A DNA stretch of 64,000 nt from G965215145 sp965215145. Its GTDB lineage: Bacteria; Bacteroidota; Rhodothermia; Rhodothermales; JANQRZ01. This document shows, piece by piece, positions 50,343-59,801 of this stretch; the first letter of the stretch is position 1, and each line of letters opens with the position of its first letter. The translations under genes and the position numbers were made by a program. The stretch spans positions 1,488,001 through 1,552,000 of the forward strand of contig OZ244038.1 in assembly GCA_965215145.1 (NCBI GenBank), read 5' to 3'. The notes under the pieces are model-generated. The model was not told the DNA's origin, did no database searches, and was given only the letters and a program-made list of their open reading frames with translations.

Positions 50343-52550
50343 ATGAAGCAGGTCATCCAAAACGCGAAGTCCGGCGACCTCACGATCGAGGACGTCCCAC
50401 CCCCCGCGCTTCACCCCGGCGGCGTCCGCATCCGCACGGCGGCGTCGCTCATCAGCGCTGGCACGGAGAAGATGATCATGGACCTCGCGCAGAAGAGCCT
50501 CGTCGGGAAGGCGCAGGCGCGGCCGGACCTCGTGCGGCAGGTGCTCCAGAAGGTCCAGAACGAGGGGCTCGTCCCGACCTTCCACAACGTGATGTCGAAG
50601 CTCGAGAAGCCGATGCCGCTCGGGTACAGCGCGGCCGGCATCGTCGAGGCCGTGGGGGAGGGGGCGGGCTTCCAGATCGGGGACCGCGTGGCGGTGGCCG
50701 GGGCTGGTTACGCCAACCACGCCGAGGTCAACTTCGTCCCGAAGAACCTCGTCGCGGCGATCCCCGAGGGGGTCTCGTTCGAGGACGCGGCCTACGTCAC
50801 CGTCGGCGCCATCGCGCTCCAAGGCGTCCGGCTCACGCGGCCGGAGCTCGGGGACCACGTCGCCGTCGTCGGACTCGGGCTGCTGGGGCTGCTGACGGTG
50901 CAGCTCCTCAAGGCCAACGGCTGCCGCGTGATCGGGATCGACCTCGACCCGAAAAAGGCCGAGCTCGCCCGGCGGGTCGGCGCGGACGAGGCGATGGCGG
51001 GGGGGAACGACGAGGCCGCCCGCGCCATCGACGCCTTCACCGGCGGACGCGGCGCGGACCACACCGTCATCACCGCCGCCACGAAGGCCAACGGCCCCAT
51101 CGAACTCGCCGGCGAGGTGACGCGCAAGAAGGGGCAGGTCGTCATCGTCGGCGCCGTCGGGATGGACATCCCGCGCGACACGTACTACCACAAGGAGCTC
51201 TCCGTCCAGGTCTCGATGTCGTACGGCCCCGGCCGCTACGACCCGTCCTACGAGGAGGGCGGCGTGGATTACCCCTACGACTACGTCCGCTGGACCGAGC
51301 AGCGGAACATGGAGGCCGTGCTCGCCCTCATCGCCGAGGGCCGCCTCGACGTCGGCGCGCTCACGACGCACCGGTTCCCGATCGAGCGGGCCGCCGACGC
51401 GTACGCGCTCATCCAGGAGGGCAGCGAGCCCTACCTCGGGATCGCCCTCACCTACGACGTCGAGAAGGAGCAGGACCCCGTCGTCCGCCTCCGCCCGGCG
51501 ACCACGCGCCCGGCCCAGGTGAACGGCCACGTCCGCGGGCCGCTCCGGGTCGGGATGGTCGGGGCGGGGAACTACGCGGCGCAGAAGCTGCTCCCCCCGC
51601 TCCAGAAGGAGGCCGCCGTCGACCTCTCGGGGCTCGTGACCTCCACCGGCTCGAACGCGCAGCAGAAGGCGGACAAGTTCGGGTTCGCCTTCTGCACCAC
51701 CGACCTCGGCGCGCTCCTCCAGGACGCCGACACCGACGCCGTCTTTATCGCCACGCGCCACTCGACCCACGCCGACTTCACCGTCCGCGCGCTGGAGGCC
51801 GGCAAGCACGTCTTCGTCGAGAAGCCGATGGTGGTGGACGAGGAGCAGCTCCGCGCCGTCGAGGCCGCCTACGCCCGCGCCAACGAGCGGCGGCCGATTG
51901 GTCTGATGGTCGGGCTCAACCGCCGGTTCGCGCCGATGGTGGTGCAGCTCCGCGAGGCGATGCCTCGGGAGGGCGTGAAGCAGATGCTCTACCGCGTCAA
52001 CAGCGGCCACATCCCCACCTCGACATGGCTCCACGAGGAGGCCGAGGGCGGGGGCATGATGGTCGGCGAGATGTGCCACTTCCTCGACCTCATGCAGCAC
52101 GTCTGCGGCGAGCGACCCGCGACGGTCTACGCGCAGAGCCTCCAGGTCGGCAACGCCACCGTCGCCGACTCCGACAACGTGACGATCGTGGTGACGTTCG
52201 ACGGCGGCTCGGTGGGGACGCTCTGCTACAACACCGTCGGCGACAAGGCCTCGCCGAAGGAGCGGCTCGAGGTCTACGGCGGCGGCGCCGTCGCCCACCT
52301 CGACGACTTCCGGCGGCTGACCGTCTGGCGCGGCGGCAAGCGCACCGTCCGCGAGCGCTCGGCAGGGCAGGACAAGGGGCAGGACGCCCAGGTCGCCGCG
52401 ACCGTAGCCGCCTTTAGGGCCGGCCCCGAGGCCCCGATCCCCTTCGCAGAGCTCGTCGCGGGGATGGAGATGGTATTCGCCGCGCGCCGCTCCCTCCGCT
52501 CCGGCCAGCCCGAACCCGTCGTCGGCGCCGTCACCCAACCCGAAGCCTGA
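50343..52550 (+). CDS. Fused zinc-type alcohol dehydrogenase and Gfo/Idh/MocA oxidoreductase
   Basis: A 735-residue fusion. Residues ~1-380: medium-chain ADH fold with PLGYSAAGIVEAVGEGAG, VAVAGAGYANHAEVNFVP, AVVGLGLLGLLTVQLLKA and a typical C-terminal SEPYLGIALTYD. Residues ~400-735: Gfo/Idh/MocA with VGMVGAGNYAAQKLLPPL, AVFIATRHSTHADFTVRAL, KHVFVEKPMVVDEEQ and GEMCHFLDLMQHVCGE. Such bi-domain proteins recur in polysaccharide loci next to heparinase II/III-like lyases and WbuB-type transferases, exactly as here. They are likely to oxidise/reduce a sugar-nucleotide or bound sugar, but the reaction is uncharacterised. The stop overlaps wecB (TGATG). Confidence 0.88.
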   Translation: MKQVIQNAKSGDLTIEDVPPPALHPGGVRIRTAASLISAGTEKMIMDLAQKSLVGKAQARPDLVRQVLQKVQNEGLVPTFHNVMSKLEKPMPLGYSAAGIVEAVGEGAGFQIGDRVAVAGAGYANHAEVNFVPKNLVAAIPEGVSFEDAAYVTVGAIALQGVRLTRPELGDHVAVVGLGLLGLLTVQLLKANGCRVIGIDLDPKKAELARRVGADEAMAGGNDEAARAIDAFTGGRGADHTVITAATKANGPIELAGEVTRKKGQVVIVGAVGMDIPRDTYYHKELSVQVSMSYGPGRYDPSYEEGGVDYPYDYVRWTEQRNMEAVLALIAEGRLDVGALTTHRFPIERAADAYALIQEGSEPYLGIALTYDVEKEQDPVVRLRPATTRPAQVNGHVRGPLRVGMVGAGNYAAQKLLPPLQKEAAVDLSGLVTSTGSNAQQKADKFGFAFCTTDLGALLQDADTDAVFIATRHSTHADFTVRALEAGKHVFVEKPMVVDEEQLRAVEAAYARANERRPIGLMVGLNRRFAPMVVQLREAMPREGVKQMLYRVNSGHIPTSTWLHEEAEGGGMMVGEMCHFLDLMQHVCGERPATVYAQSLQVGNATVADSDNVTIVVTFDGGSVGTLCYNTVGDKASPKERLEVYGGGAVAHLDDFRRLTVWRGGKRTVRERSAGQDKGQDAQVAATVAAFRAGPEAPIPFAELVAGMEMVFAARRSLRSGQPEPVVGAVTQPEA

Positions 52551-53656
52551 TGCTCGTCACCCACATCGTCGGCGCCCGCCCGAACTTCATGAAGGCGGCC
52601 CCCGTGCTCGCCGCGCTCGACGCCGCGGGCGTCCAGCAAAGACTCGTTCACACGGGGCAGCACTACGACGAGAACATGTCCGACGTGTTCTTCCGCCAGC
52701 TCGAGCTCCCCGAGCCCGACGTGAACCTCGAGGTCGGCTCGGGCAGCCACGCCGTGCAGACGGCCGAGACGATGACGCGGCTCGAGGCGTACTTCGAGGC
52801 CGAGCGCCCGGACCTGCTGCTCGTCTACGGCGACGTGAACTCGACCGTCGCGGCGTCGCTCGTCTGCGCCAAGATGGGGATCCGCGTGGGCCACGTCGAG
52901 GCCGGGCTGCGGTCCTACGACCGCGCCATGCCGGAGGAGGTCAACCGGATGGTGACCGACCGCCTCGCCGACCTCCTCTTCACCCCGTCGGTGGACGGCA
53001 ACGAGAACCTCGCCCGCGAGGGCGCCGACCCCGAGGCGGTCCACTTCGTCGGGAACGTGATGATCGACACCCTCGTCCGGCTCCTCCCGAAGGCGGAGGC
53101 GCGGTGGGACGACGGGCTCGCCGACGAACTCGGCGTCCGGAGCGGGGGCTACGGCCTCGTCACGCTCCACCGGCCCTCGAACGTGGACGAGCCCGACCAG
53201 CTCCGCGGCCTCGTCGACGCGCTCGACGACATCGCGGCGGACCTCCCGCTCGTCTTCCCTGTCCACCCCCGCACGCGCGCCCGCATGGCTGAGCTCGGCC
53301 TCGCTTTCGCCGGCGACGTCCGGCTCCTCGACCCCGTCGGGTACCTCGACTTCCTCGCGCTCCAGCGCCACGCCCGCCTCGTGCTGACGGACTCCGGCGG
53401 GGTCCAGGAGGAGACGACCTACCTCGGCGTGCCGTGCCTGACGGCCCGCGAGAACACCGAGCGCCCCGTGACGGTCACGATGGGGACGAACCGCCTCGTC
53501 GGCCGCGACCTCGACCTCCTCCGCCGCGAGGCGCGGGCCATCCTCGCCGGGGAGGGCGACTGCATGCCCGAGCGCCCGCCGCTGTGGGACGGCCGCGCGG
53601 GCGAGCGCATCGCCGCCATCGTTGCGGCCGGCGTGCCCGAGCCGGCCCCGGCTTGA
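52550..53656 (+). CDS. wecB: UDP-GlcNAc 2-epimerase (non-hydrolysing)
   Basis: A 368-residue enzyme that interconverts UDP-GlcNAc and UDP-ManNAc. Features: THIVGARPNFMKAAPVLAAL, LVHTGQHYDENMSDVFF, LLVYGDVNSTVAASLV, VGHVEAGLRSYDRAMPEEVNR (in parts GHVEAGLRSYDR, MPEEVNRMVTD), LVLTDSGGVQEETTYLG and VTMGTNRLVG. The PEEvNR block is the non-hydrolysing type, distinct from NeuC at 23364. Translationally linked by TGATG overlaps on both sides. The UDP-ManNAc can feed the dehydrogenase at 59802. Confidence 0.93.
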   Translation: MLVTHIVGARPNFMKAAPVLAALDAAGVQQRLVHTGQHYDENMSDVFFRQLELPEPDVNLEVGSGSHAVQTAETMTRLEAYFEAERPDLLLVYGDVNSTVAASLVCAKMGIRVGHVEAGLRSYDRAMPEEVNRMVTDRLADLLFTPSVDGNENLAREGADPEAVHFVGNVMIDTLVRLLPKAEARWDDGLADELGVRSGGYGLVTLHRPSNVDEPDQLRGLVDALDDIAADLPLVFPVHPRTRARMAELGLAFAGDVRLLDPVGYLDFLALQRHARLVLTDSGGVQEETTYLGVPCLTARENTERPVTVTMGTNRLVGRDLDLLRREARAILAGEGDCMPERPPLWDGRAGERIAAIVAAGVPEPAPA

Positions 53657-55284
53657 TGGCGCTGCCACAGCGGGCGCGGCTCTACGCGCACACGCTCCGC
53701 CACCTCCGCCCGTGGCAGGTCACCGGGCGCCTCGTCGCGCGCGCCCGGCAGGCGCTGCCGCCGGCGCTCGGGCCGGAGCCGCCCGCCGGCCTGCACGGCG
53801 CGTTGCACCCGCGCGTTCCGCTCCCTCACCATGACCCGGAGAACACCGCCGAGGCCGTCGCCGAGGGTCGGTTCTCGTTCCTCGACGACGCGCGCTCGCT
53901 CGGCCGCCCCGTGCGGTGGGCGCCGCGGGAGGCGCCGCTCTTGTGGCAGTTTCACCTCCACTACTTCGGGTACCTCCACCTCCTCCCGCGCTCCGAGCAG
54001 GAGGCCCTGTGTCGGGAGTGGGTCGCGGCGAACCCACCGGGCCGGCAGCCAGCGTGGCACCCCTACACGACCTCGCTCCGCATCATCAACTGGTGCAAGG
54101 CGGGCTTCGACGACCCGGCCCTCCTGCGAAGCCTTTACCGGCAGGCGGCGTTTCTCGCCCGCAACCTCGAGACGCATGTGATGGGGAACCACCTGCTGGA
54201 GAACGCCCGCGCGCTCGTCTACGCCGGCTGCTTCTTCGAAGGCCAGGGAGAGGCCGGGCACTGGCTTGAGGAGGGGGTGCGGATCTACCGCGAGCAGACG
54301 CCGGAGCAGGTCCTCCCCGACGGCGGCCACTTCGAGCGGAGCCCGATGTACCACGCGCTCGTGCTCGAAGGCTACCTCGACGTGCTCAACCTGCTGCCGA
54401 ACGGGCACCCGGCGGAAGCTGAGCTTCGGGGCGCCGCCGCGCGGATGCAGGACTTCCACGCCGCGTTGACGCACCCCGACGGCCAGATCGCCCTGCTCAA
54501 CGACGCGGTCCAGGACGGGGCGCTCGCGCCGGTTGATCTCGCTCGCTACGCCGCGGCCGTCCTGCAGCGGGAGCCCGAGGCCCGCACCGCCTTCCCCGAG
54601 ACCGGTTACTTCGTCCACCGAGGCGGAGCCGCCTACCTCGCCTTCGACGCCGGTCCGGCCGGCCCGGACCACCTCCTCGCCCACGCCCACGCCGACCTCC
54701 TCTCGTTAGAGCTCTCCCTCGGCGGCCACCAGCTCATCACGGACCGCGGCGTGTTCGAGTACGCCCCTGGCCCGACGCGCGACTTCGACCGGAGCACGGC
54801 GGCCCACAACACCGTCACCGTGGATGGCACCGACCAGATCGAGTGCTGGGACAGCTTCCGCGTCGCACGGCGGTTTCGGCCCCGGCAGGTGCGGTTCGAG
54901 CAGGAGGGCCGACGTTCGACGTTCGAGGGCAGCTTCTTCGGGTACGCCGGGCTCCTCGGCGACGGCATCATGCACCGCCGCCGCGTCGTCGTGGATGAGG
55001 CCGAGCGGGCCGTGTTTATCCGCGACGCCGTTGGGGGGCGCGGGGTGCACCGCGCCGAGAGCCGGCTCCATCTTCACCCGGACGTCGTCGTCGCGCGGGA
55101 GGGGGAGGGGCTCACCCTGCGACGCGCCGGCCAGGAAATCCACCTCGCCGGCGAGGGAGGGGCGCTCTCGGTGGAGGAGGGCGGCTACTGCCCGACGTTC
55201 GGCGTCGAGCACCCACGCGCTGTCGTCCGTCTCCTCCACGACGGCCCGCTGCCGGCTCGGCTCGGCTTCACCCTCCGCTTCTGA
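53656..55284 (+). CDS. Heparinase II/III-like family protein
   Basis: A 542-residue protein from the ATG at 53656 (TGATG). N-terminal alpha/alpha-toroid segments: LWQFHLHYFGYLHLL, WHPYTTSLRIINWCKAG, HVMGNHLLENARALVYAG and GGHFERSPMYHALVLEGYLD. C-terminal beta-sandwich: HAHADLLSLELSLGGHQL, FDRSTAAHNTVTVDGTDQIE. The NHLLEN Asn/His, H-A-H-ADLLS and AAHNT blocks are the heparinase II/III hallmarks for eliminating uronic-acid chains. No signal peptide is evident, odd for a lyase. It probably edits or releases chains made by the locus, rather than degrading external polymers. Confidence 0.85.
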   Translation: MALPQRARLYAHTLRHLRPWQVTGRLVARARQALPPALGPEPPAGLHGALHPRVPLPHHDPENTAEAVAEGRFSFLDDARSLGRPVRWAPREAPLLWQFHLHYFGYLHLLPRSEQEALCREWVAANPPGRQPAWHPYTTSLRIINWCKAGFDDPALLRSLYRQAAFLARNLETHVMGNHLLENARALVYAGCFFEGQGEAGHWLEEGVRIYREQTPEQVLPDGGHFERSPMYHALVLEGYLDVLNLLPNGHPAEAELRGAAARMQDFHAALTHPDGQIALLNDAVQDGALAPVDLARYAAAVLQREPEARTAFPETGYFVHRGGAAYLAFDAGPAGPDHLLAHAHADLLSLELSLGGHQLITDRGVFEYAPGPTRDFDRSTAAHNTVTVDGTDQIECWDSFRVARRFRPRQVRFEQEGRRSTFEGSFFGYAGLLGDGIMHRRRVVVDEAERAVFIRDAVGGRGVHRAESRLHLHPDVVVAREGEGLTLRRAGQEIHLAGEGGALSVEEGGYCPTFGVEHPRAVVRLLHDGPLPARLGFTLRF

Positions 55285-55300
55285 ACCCGCCCCCGAGGCT

Positions 55301-56527
55301 ATGCGCATCCTGTTCGTCAGCAACAACTTCCCCCCGGAGGTCAACGCCCTCGCCACCCGCCTCTCCGAGCACGGGCGGGAATGGGTGCGGATGGGCCACG
55401 AGGTCGAGGTCGTCACCGACGTCCCGAACTTCCCCGAGGGCGAGGTCTACGCCGGCTACGAGAACCGGCTGACGCGCGAGACCGTCGACGGGATGAGCGT
55501 GACGCGCGTGCCGATGTACGTCGCCGAGAACAGGGGGACCGTCCGGCGCACGCTGAGCTACCTCTCGTTCATGGCCTCGGCGATGCTGTTCGGCCGGCCG
55601 GAGCGCCGGCCCGACGTCGTGGTCGCCTCGTCCCCGCAGATGTTCACGGCCGTAGCGGGGCTCGTGCTCGCGCGCCGGCTCGGCGTCCCCTTCGTGCTGG
55701 AGGTCCGGGACCTCTGGCCGGAGTCCATCGTCGCCGTGGGGGCGATGGAGCGGAACGCGATCATCCGCGCCTTCGAGGCCCTCGAGCGCTACCTCTACCG
55801 CGCCGCCGATCACATCGTCGTGGTGACGGACGCGTTCGAGCGGGCGCTCGTGGAGAAGGGGGTCCCGCCTGGCAAGATCTCCGTCCTCAAGAACGGGATG
55901 GACCTCGAGACCTTCGACCAGCCCCTCGACGAGGAGGCGCTAGGCCGACTGCGGCGCGAATACGACCTCGAAGGGAAATTCGTCGCCTCCTACATCGGGA
56001 CCATCGGGATGGCCCACCGCGCTGACATCCTGCTCGAGGCCGCCCGGCGCTGCAACGACCCCGACACCGTGTTCCTCGTCGTCGGCACGGGGGCCGAGCG
56101 CGAGCGGCTCGCCGCTGCTGCGCAGGAGGCCGCCTCCCCGAACTTCCGCCTCGTCCCGAAGCAGCCCAAGGAGATGGTCCCCTACTTCATGGCGCTGACG
56201 GACGTGAGCGTCGTCCACCTCCGGCGCTCGCCGCTGTTCGAGACGGTGCTGCCGTCGAAGCTGTTCGAGGCGATGGGCAACGGGAAGCCCGTCGTGCTCG
56301 GCGTCGAGGGCGAGGCGAAGGAGACGCTGGAGGCAGCCGAAGCCGGCATCGCCATCCCGCCGGAAGATGCCGACGCCCTCGCTGCAGCGGTGGCCCAGCT
56401 CCGCCAGAACCCCGTACAGTTCGGGGTTCTGGCGGAGAACGGCCGGGCCTACGTCCGCGCCCACCACGACCGCCGCGCGCTGGCCCATCGGTATGCGGAG
56501 ACCCTAGCGCGCGTGGCCGCTTTCTAA
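55301..56527 (+). CDS. Glycosyltransferase WbuB-like (GT4)
   Basis: A 408-residue GT-B protein. ATG at 55301. Features: MRILFVSNNFPPEVNALATR, VVTDVPNFPEGEVYAGYE, VASSPQMFTAVAGLVLAR, FVLEVRDLWPESIVAVGAM, SVLKNGMDLETFDQP, VASYIGTIGMAHRADILLEA and LPSKLFEAMGNGKPVVLG. The RDLWPES motif is typical of the WbuB family of N-acetylhexosamine transferases. It follows the heparinase-like gene by 16 bp. It ends a tightly packed block (49.1-56.5 kb) after which there is a 253-bp gap. Confidence 0.9.
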   Translation: MRILFVSNNFPPEVNALATRLSEHGREWVRMGHEVEVVTDVPNFPEGEVYAGYENRLTRETVDGMSVTRVPMYVAENRGTVRRTLSYLSFMASAMLFGRPERRPDVVVASSPQMFTAVAGLVLARRLGVPFVLEVRDLWPESIVAVGAMERNAIIRAFEALERYLYRAADHIVVVTDAFERALVEKGVPPGKISVLKNGMDLETFDQPLDEEALGRLRREYDLEGKFVASYIGTIGMAHRADILLEAARRCNDPDTVFLVVGTGAERERLAAAAQEAASPNFRLVPKQPKEMVPYFMALTDVSVVHLRRSPLFETVLPSKLFEAMGNGKPVVLGVEGEAKETLEAAEAGIAIPPEDADALAAAVAQLRQNPVQFGVLAENGRAYVRAHHDRRALAHRYAETLARVAAF

Positions 56528-56657
56528 CGTTCGAGGCCCCTCCCCATAGGCCAAAGGCGACACGCTGTAGACGCTTAAAGTTAATAGAGCGTTTGCCGAT
56601 CTTAGCCCCGACTCCGCAGGCTCCGGTGACGTAGCCGGGTATCTTGAACTTCCGCCT

Positions 56658-56687
56658 ACCGGTGAGGTGCGCCTCAGGCTCACCGGT
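56658..56687. other. Hairpin in the gap before the epimerase gene
   Basis: ACCGGTGAG (56658-56666) and CTCACCGGT (56679-56687) are exact inverted repeats separated by 12 nt. The gap also has TATCTTGA at 56641, a possible -7 element. It may be a regulatory element or terminator between transcription units. Confidence 0.35.
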
Positions 56688-56780
56688 CGGTTCTTCCCAC
56701 AGCATGTCGCCCGTCTCGGGTGGGCCAGGCCCGCACGTCCTCGGATCATGCCCCCGGACTCTAGTCCTCCGCAAGCTCTT

Positions 56781-57800
56781 ATGCGCGTCCTCATCACCGG
56801 CGGTGCCGGCTTCATCGGGAGCCACCTCGCCGACTCCCTCCTCGCCGACGGGCACCACGTCCATGCGCTGGACAACCTCTCGACGGGGCGGCTTGCTAAC
56901 GTGGCCCATCTACGGGACGAGGAGCGTTTCGCCTTGACGATCGGGAACGTCCTCGACTACCACACCCTTGAGGGGCTCGTCGAGGAGTGCGACCAGATCT
57001 ACCACCTCGCCGCGGCCGTCGGCGTGCGCCTGATCATGGAGCGCCCCGTCGAGACCATCGTGACGAACGTGCAGGGGACGGAGAACGTCCTCAAGCTGGC
57101 CAACTACCACCGCAAGCCCGTCCTCGTCGCCTCGACCTCCGAGGTCTACGGGAAGTCCATGGAGCACGGGAGCGGGGAGGCCCTGGCCGAGACCGACGAC
57201 TGGACGCTCGGGACGACGACGAAGCGGCGCTGGGCCTACGCCTGCTCGAAGGCGATGGACGAGTTCCTCGCGCTGGCCTACCACGTCGAGAAGGACCTGC
57301 CGGTGGTCGTCGCCCGCTTCTTCAACACCGTCGGCCCCCGCCAGACGGGGCGCTACGGGATGGTGATCCCCAACTTCGTCCGGCAGGCGCTGGCGGGCGA
57401 GCCGATCCGCGTCTTCGGCGACGGCGACCAGACCCGCTGCTTCACCTACGTCGGCGACGCGGTCCGCGCGGTACGGGAATTGATGGAGACGCCCGAGGCC
57501 GTGGGCCAGGTCTTCAACATCGGCAGCCACGAGGAGGTCTCGATGAACGACCTCGCCGAGCGCGTGCGCGCCCTGGCCGACAGCTCGTCCCCCATCACAC
57601 ACATTCCCTACGAGGAGGCATACGGCGAGGGCTTCGAGGACATGCGCCGTCGGACGCCGGACATCACGAAGCTCAGGGAGGCCATCGGGTATGAGCCCTC
57701 CTGCTCCACCGACGACATCCTCCGCTCCGTCATCGAGCACGCCCGCGAGGCCGAGACCGTCAGCGGTCCTGTGTCTATCGACGACTTCATGCGCGTCTAG
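56781..57800 (+). CDS. NAD-dependent epimerase/dehydratase (extended SDR)
   Basis: A 339-residue protein. ATG at 56781. Rossmann motif ITGGAGFIGSHLADSLL; active-site region VASTSEVYGK and a Y-x3-K in RRWAYACSKAMDEFLAL (Tyr and Lys); substrate loop FFNTVGPRQTGRYGMVIP. DGDQTRCFTYVGDAVRAV is typical of UDP-glucuronate decarboxylase and UDP-glucose 4-epimerase relatives. The pattern LLDNLSTG (here LDNLSTGRLANV) also fits. It supplies an altered nucleotide sugar to the locus. The precise reaction (4-epimerase or decarboxylase) cannot be told apart by eye. Confidence 0.85.
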   Translation: MRVLITGGAGFIGSHLADSLLADGHHVHALDNLSTGRLANVAHLRDEERFALTIGNVLDYHTLEGLVEECDQIYHLAAAVGVRLIMERPVETIVTNVQGTENVLKLANYHRKPVLVASTSEVYGKSMEHGSGEALAETDDWTLGTTTKRRWAYACSKAMDEFLALAYHVEKDLPVVVARFFNTVGPRQTGRYGMVIPNFVRQALAGEPIRVFGDGDQTRCFTYVGDAVRAVRELMETPEAVGQVFNIGSHEEVSMNDLAERVRALADSSSPITHIPYEEAYGEGFEDMRRRTPDITKLREAIGYEPSCSTDDILRSVIEHAREAETVSGPVSIDDFMRV

Positions 57801-57904
57801 CTCGCCGCTACGGGTTACGCCCCTCGCCCTCGAGGCGAGAGCCGGCGGGAGCAGTGCGCCCGCAGAAGCCCGATTCCCTCCCCGTTCCCCCACCGACCGC
57901 CGCC

Positions 57905-59764
57905 ATGCCGGAGCAGCCACTCGCTACGTGGGCCCTCGCGACGGGCGTTGCGTTCCTGATCACGCTCGGTGTGACGCCCGTCCTGATCCGGATCGCGCCC
58001 CGGTTCGGGTGGGTGGCGCAGCCGAAGGCGGACCGCTGGCACAGCCGCCCGACGGCTCTGATGGGCGGGATCGCCATCTTTATCGGCGCGACGGGGGCGG
58101 GCCTGCTGACGGCGCCGTCGGCGCTACCCTGGCCGGTGTGGGTCGGCGCGGCGCTCATGTTCGCCACGGGGTTCGCCGACGACCTCGTGCAGCTCCGCCC
58201 GGCCTCGAAGCTCGTGGCCCAGGTGCTGGCCGCGGCGCTGCTCGTCGGGGCGGGCTACATGTTCGGGCCGTCTTGGCCCCTCTGGATCTCGGTGCCCGTC
58301 ACGTTCCTCTGGGTGATCGGGATCACGAACGCCGTCAACCTGCTCGACAACATGGACGGGCTCTCGGCGGGGATCACGGGGATCGTGGCGCTCACCCTGG
58401 CGACCTTCCTGATCCTCAGCGGGCAGACCACGGAGGCCCTCTTCGCGCTGGTGCTGGCCGGGGCCTGCGCGGCGTTCCTACTGTACAACTTCAACCCGGC
58501 CCGCATCTTCATGGGCGACTGCGGGAGCCTCTTCATCGGCTACGGGGTGGCCGCCCTCGCAGTGGTGGCTCAGGGGGGCTCCGTCGAGTCGCACCCGGCG
58601 GCGGCGGCCGTGATCTCCGTGGCCGTGCTCGCCCTCCCGATCCTCGACACCACGCTGGTGACGCTGCTGCGGAAGTGGAGCGGCCGGCCGGTCTCGCAGG
58701 GCGGGCGCGACCACAGCTCGCACCGCCTCGTGTTCATGGGGCTTTCGGAGCGCGAGGCCGTCCTCATGCTCTACGCCGTCAGCGCGGTCGGCGGCGGGGC
58801 CGGGCTCCTGTTCCTCTTCACGCAGCCCACGCTGTTCTACTCCCTCGTCGTGCTGGCGGGCGTCGGCCTCGCCGTCTTCGGCATCCACCTCGCCAGCGCC
58901 GACGTGTACGAGCGGAACGGGACGGGGCTGACGGTGCCGCCGGAGGGCCGGCTGTTCTCGGCGCTCCACACGTTCATGGGCGGCCGGAGCTGGAAGGCCG
59001 TCGTGGGCATGCTCACGGACCTCCTGCTGGTGGCCGCGTCGTTCGTGATCGCCTACCACCTCCGGTTCGAGAGCGACCTCACGGCCGGGCAGCTCGACCT
59101 CCTCCTCGCCGCGCTCCCCGTCGTGGTGGCCGTCAAGATCGTCGTGTTCTGGGCGGCCGGGCTCTACGAGAACATGTGGCGCCACGCCGGCACCCCGGAG
59201 GTCGTCCGCCTCGCCTTCGCGACGATGGTGGCCTCGCTGGCGACGGCGGCGGCGCTCGCCGTCTCGGTCGGGCTGGACGCGCTCTCGCTCGCGGCCCTCT
59301 TCATCGACTGGATCGTGGTGACGGCGGCGCTCATCGCGGTGCGCTTCGCGTTCCGCGGCCTTCGGCAGTACGCCTCGGCCCGGCGGCGGCACGGGCGCCA
59401 CGTCCTCCTCTACGGCGCCGGCGAGGCGGGCCTCCTGTCGCTGCGCGAGCTGCGCCAGAACCCCGACCTGAAGATGAACCCCGTGGGCTTCCTGGACGAT
59501 GACCCCCACAAGCAGGGCTTCCGCGTGCAGGGGCTCCGCGTGCTCGGCGGCATCGGGAGCCTGGCCGAGGCGTGCAAGAAGCTCGAGGTCAAGGAGGTCC
59601 TCATCGTAGCCCCCAAGATGCCCCTCGACCGGAAGGACGAGATCGTGCGGGCGTGCGCCGAGGCGGGGGTCGATTGTAGCGCCTTCGCCGTCCGGTTCGA
59701 GCCGCTCCACATGAACGCGCCGCCCCAGGCGCCGCCCGAAATCGCCGAGCCCGTCGTGGGCTAG
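57905..59764 (+). CDS. WecA/MraY-type sugar-1-phosphate transferase fused to CapD-type membrane and Rossmann region
   Basis: A 619-residue protein from the ATG at 57905 (an upstream in-frame codon at 57854 is less likely). Residues ~1-340 are a polyprenyl-phosphate transferase with ITNAVNLLDNMDGLSAG, RIFMGDCGSLFIGYG and GGRDHSSHRLVFMGLSERE: the Asp and His motifs of WecA/TagO. Residues ~360-600 have four helices (LTDLLLVAASFVIAYHLRF and so on) and then HVLLYGAGEAGLLSLRELRQ, the membrane plus CoA-binding-like N-terminal region of CapD/PglF dehydratases. The catalytic SDR domain of CapD is missing. It should start lipid-linked synthesis from UDP-HexNAc on undecaprenyl phosphate. An unusual domain join. 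Confidence 0.85.
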   Translation: MPEQPLATWALATGVAFLITLGVTPVLIRIAPRFGWVAQPKADRWHSRPTALMGGIAIFIGATGAGLLTAPSALPWPVWVGAALMFATGFADDLVQLRPASKLVAQVLAAALLVGAGYMFGPSWPLWISVPVTFLWVIGITNAVNLLDNMDGLSAGITGIVALTLATFLILSGQTTEALFALVLAGACAAFLLYNFNPARIFMGDCGSLFIGYGVAALAVVAQGGSVESHPAAAAVISVAVLALPILDTTLVTLLRKWSGRPVSQGGRDHSSHRLVFMGLSEREAVLMLYAVSAVGGGAGLLFLFTQPTLFYSLVVLAGVGLAVFGIHLASADVYERNGTGLTVPPEGRLFSALHTFMGGRSWKAVVGMLTDLLLVAASFVIAYHLRFESDLTAGQLDLLLAALPVVVAVKIVVFWAAGLYENMWRHAGTPEVVRLAFATMVASLATAAALAVSVGLDALSLAALFIDWIVVTAALIAVRFAFRGLRQYASARRRHGRHVLLYGAGEAGLLSLRELRQNPDLKMNPVGFLDDDPHKQGFRVQGLRVLGGIGSLAEACKKLEVKEVLIVAPKMPLDRKDEIVRACAEAGVDCSAFAVRFEPLHMNAPPQAPPEIAEPVVG

Positions 59765-59801
59765 GCCACCACTCCGCAACCCCTTACGAACCCACTCCTT
59801 C

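Noticed and set aside
50244..52538. Minus-strand open frame of over 760 codons
   Set aside because: Antisense to the fused ADH-MocA gene; no recognisable domain.
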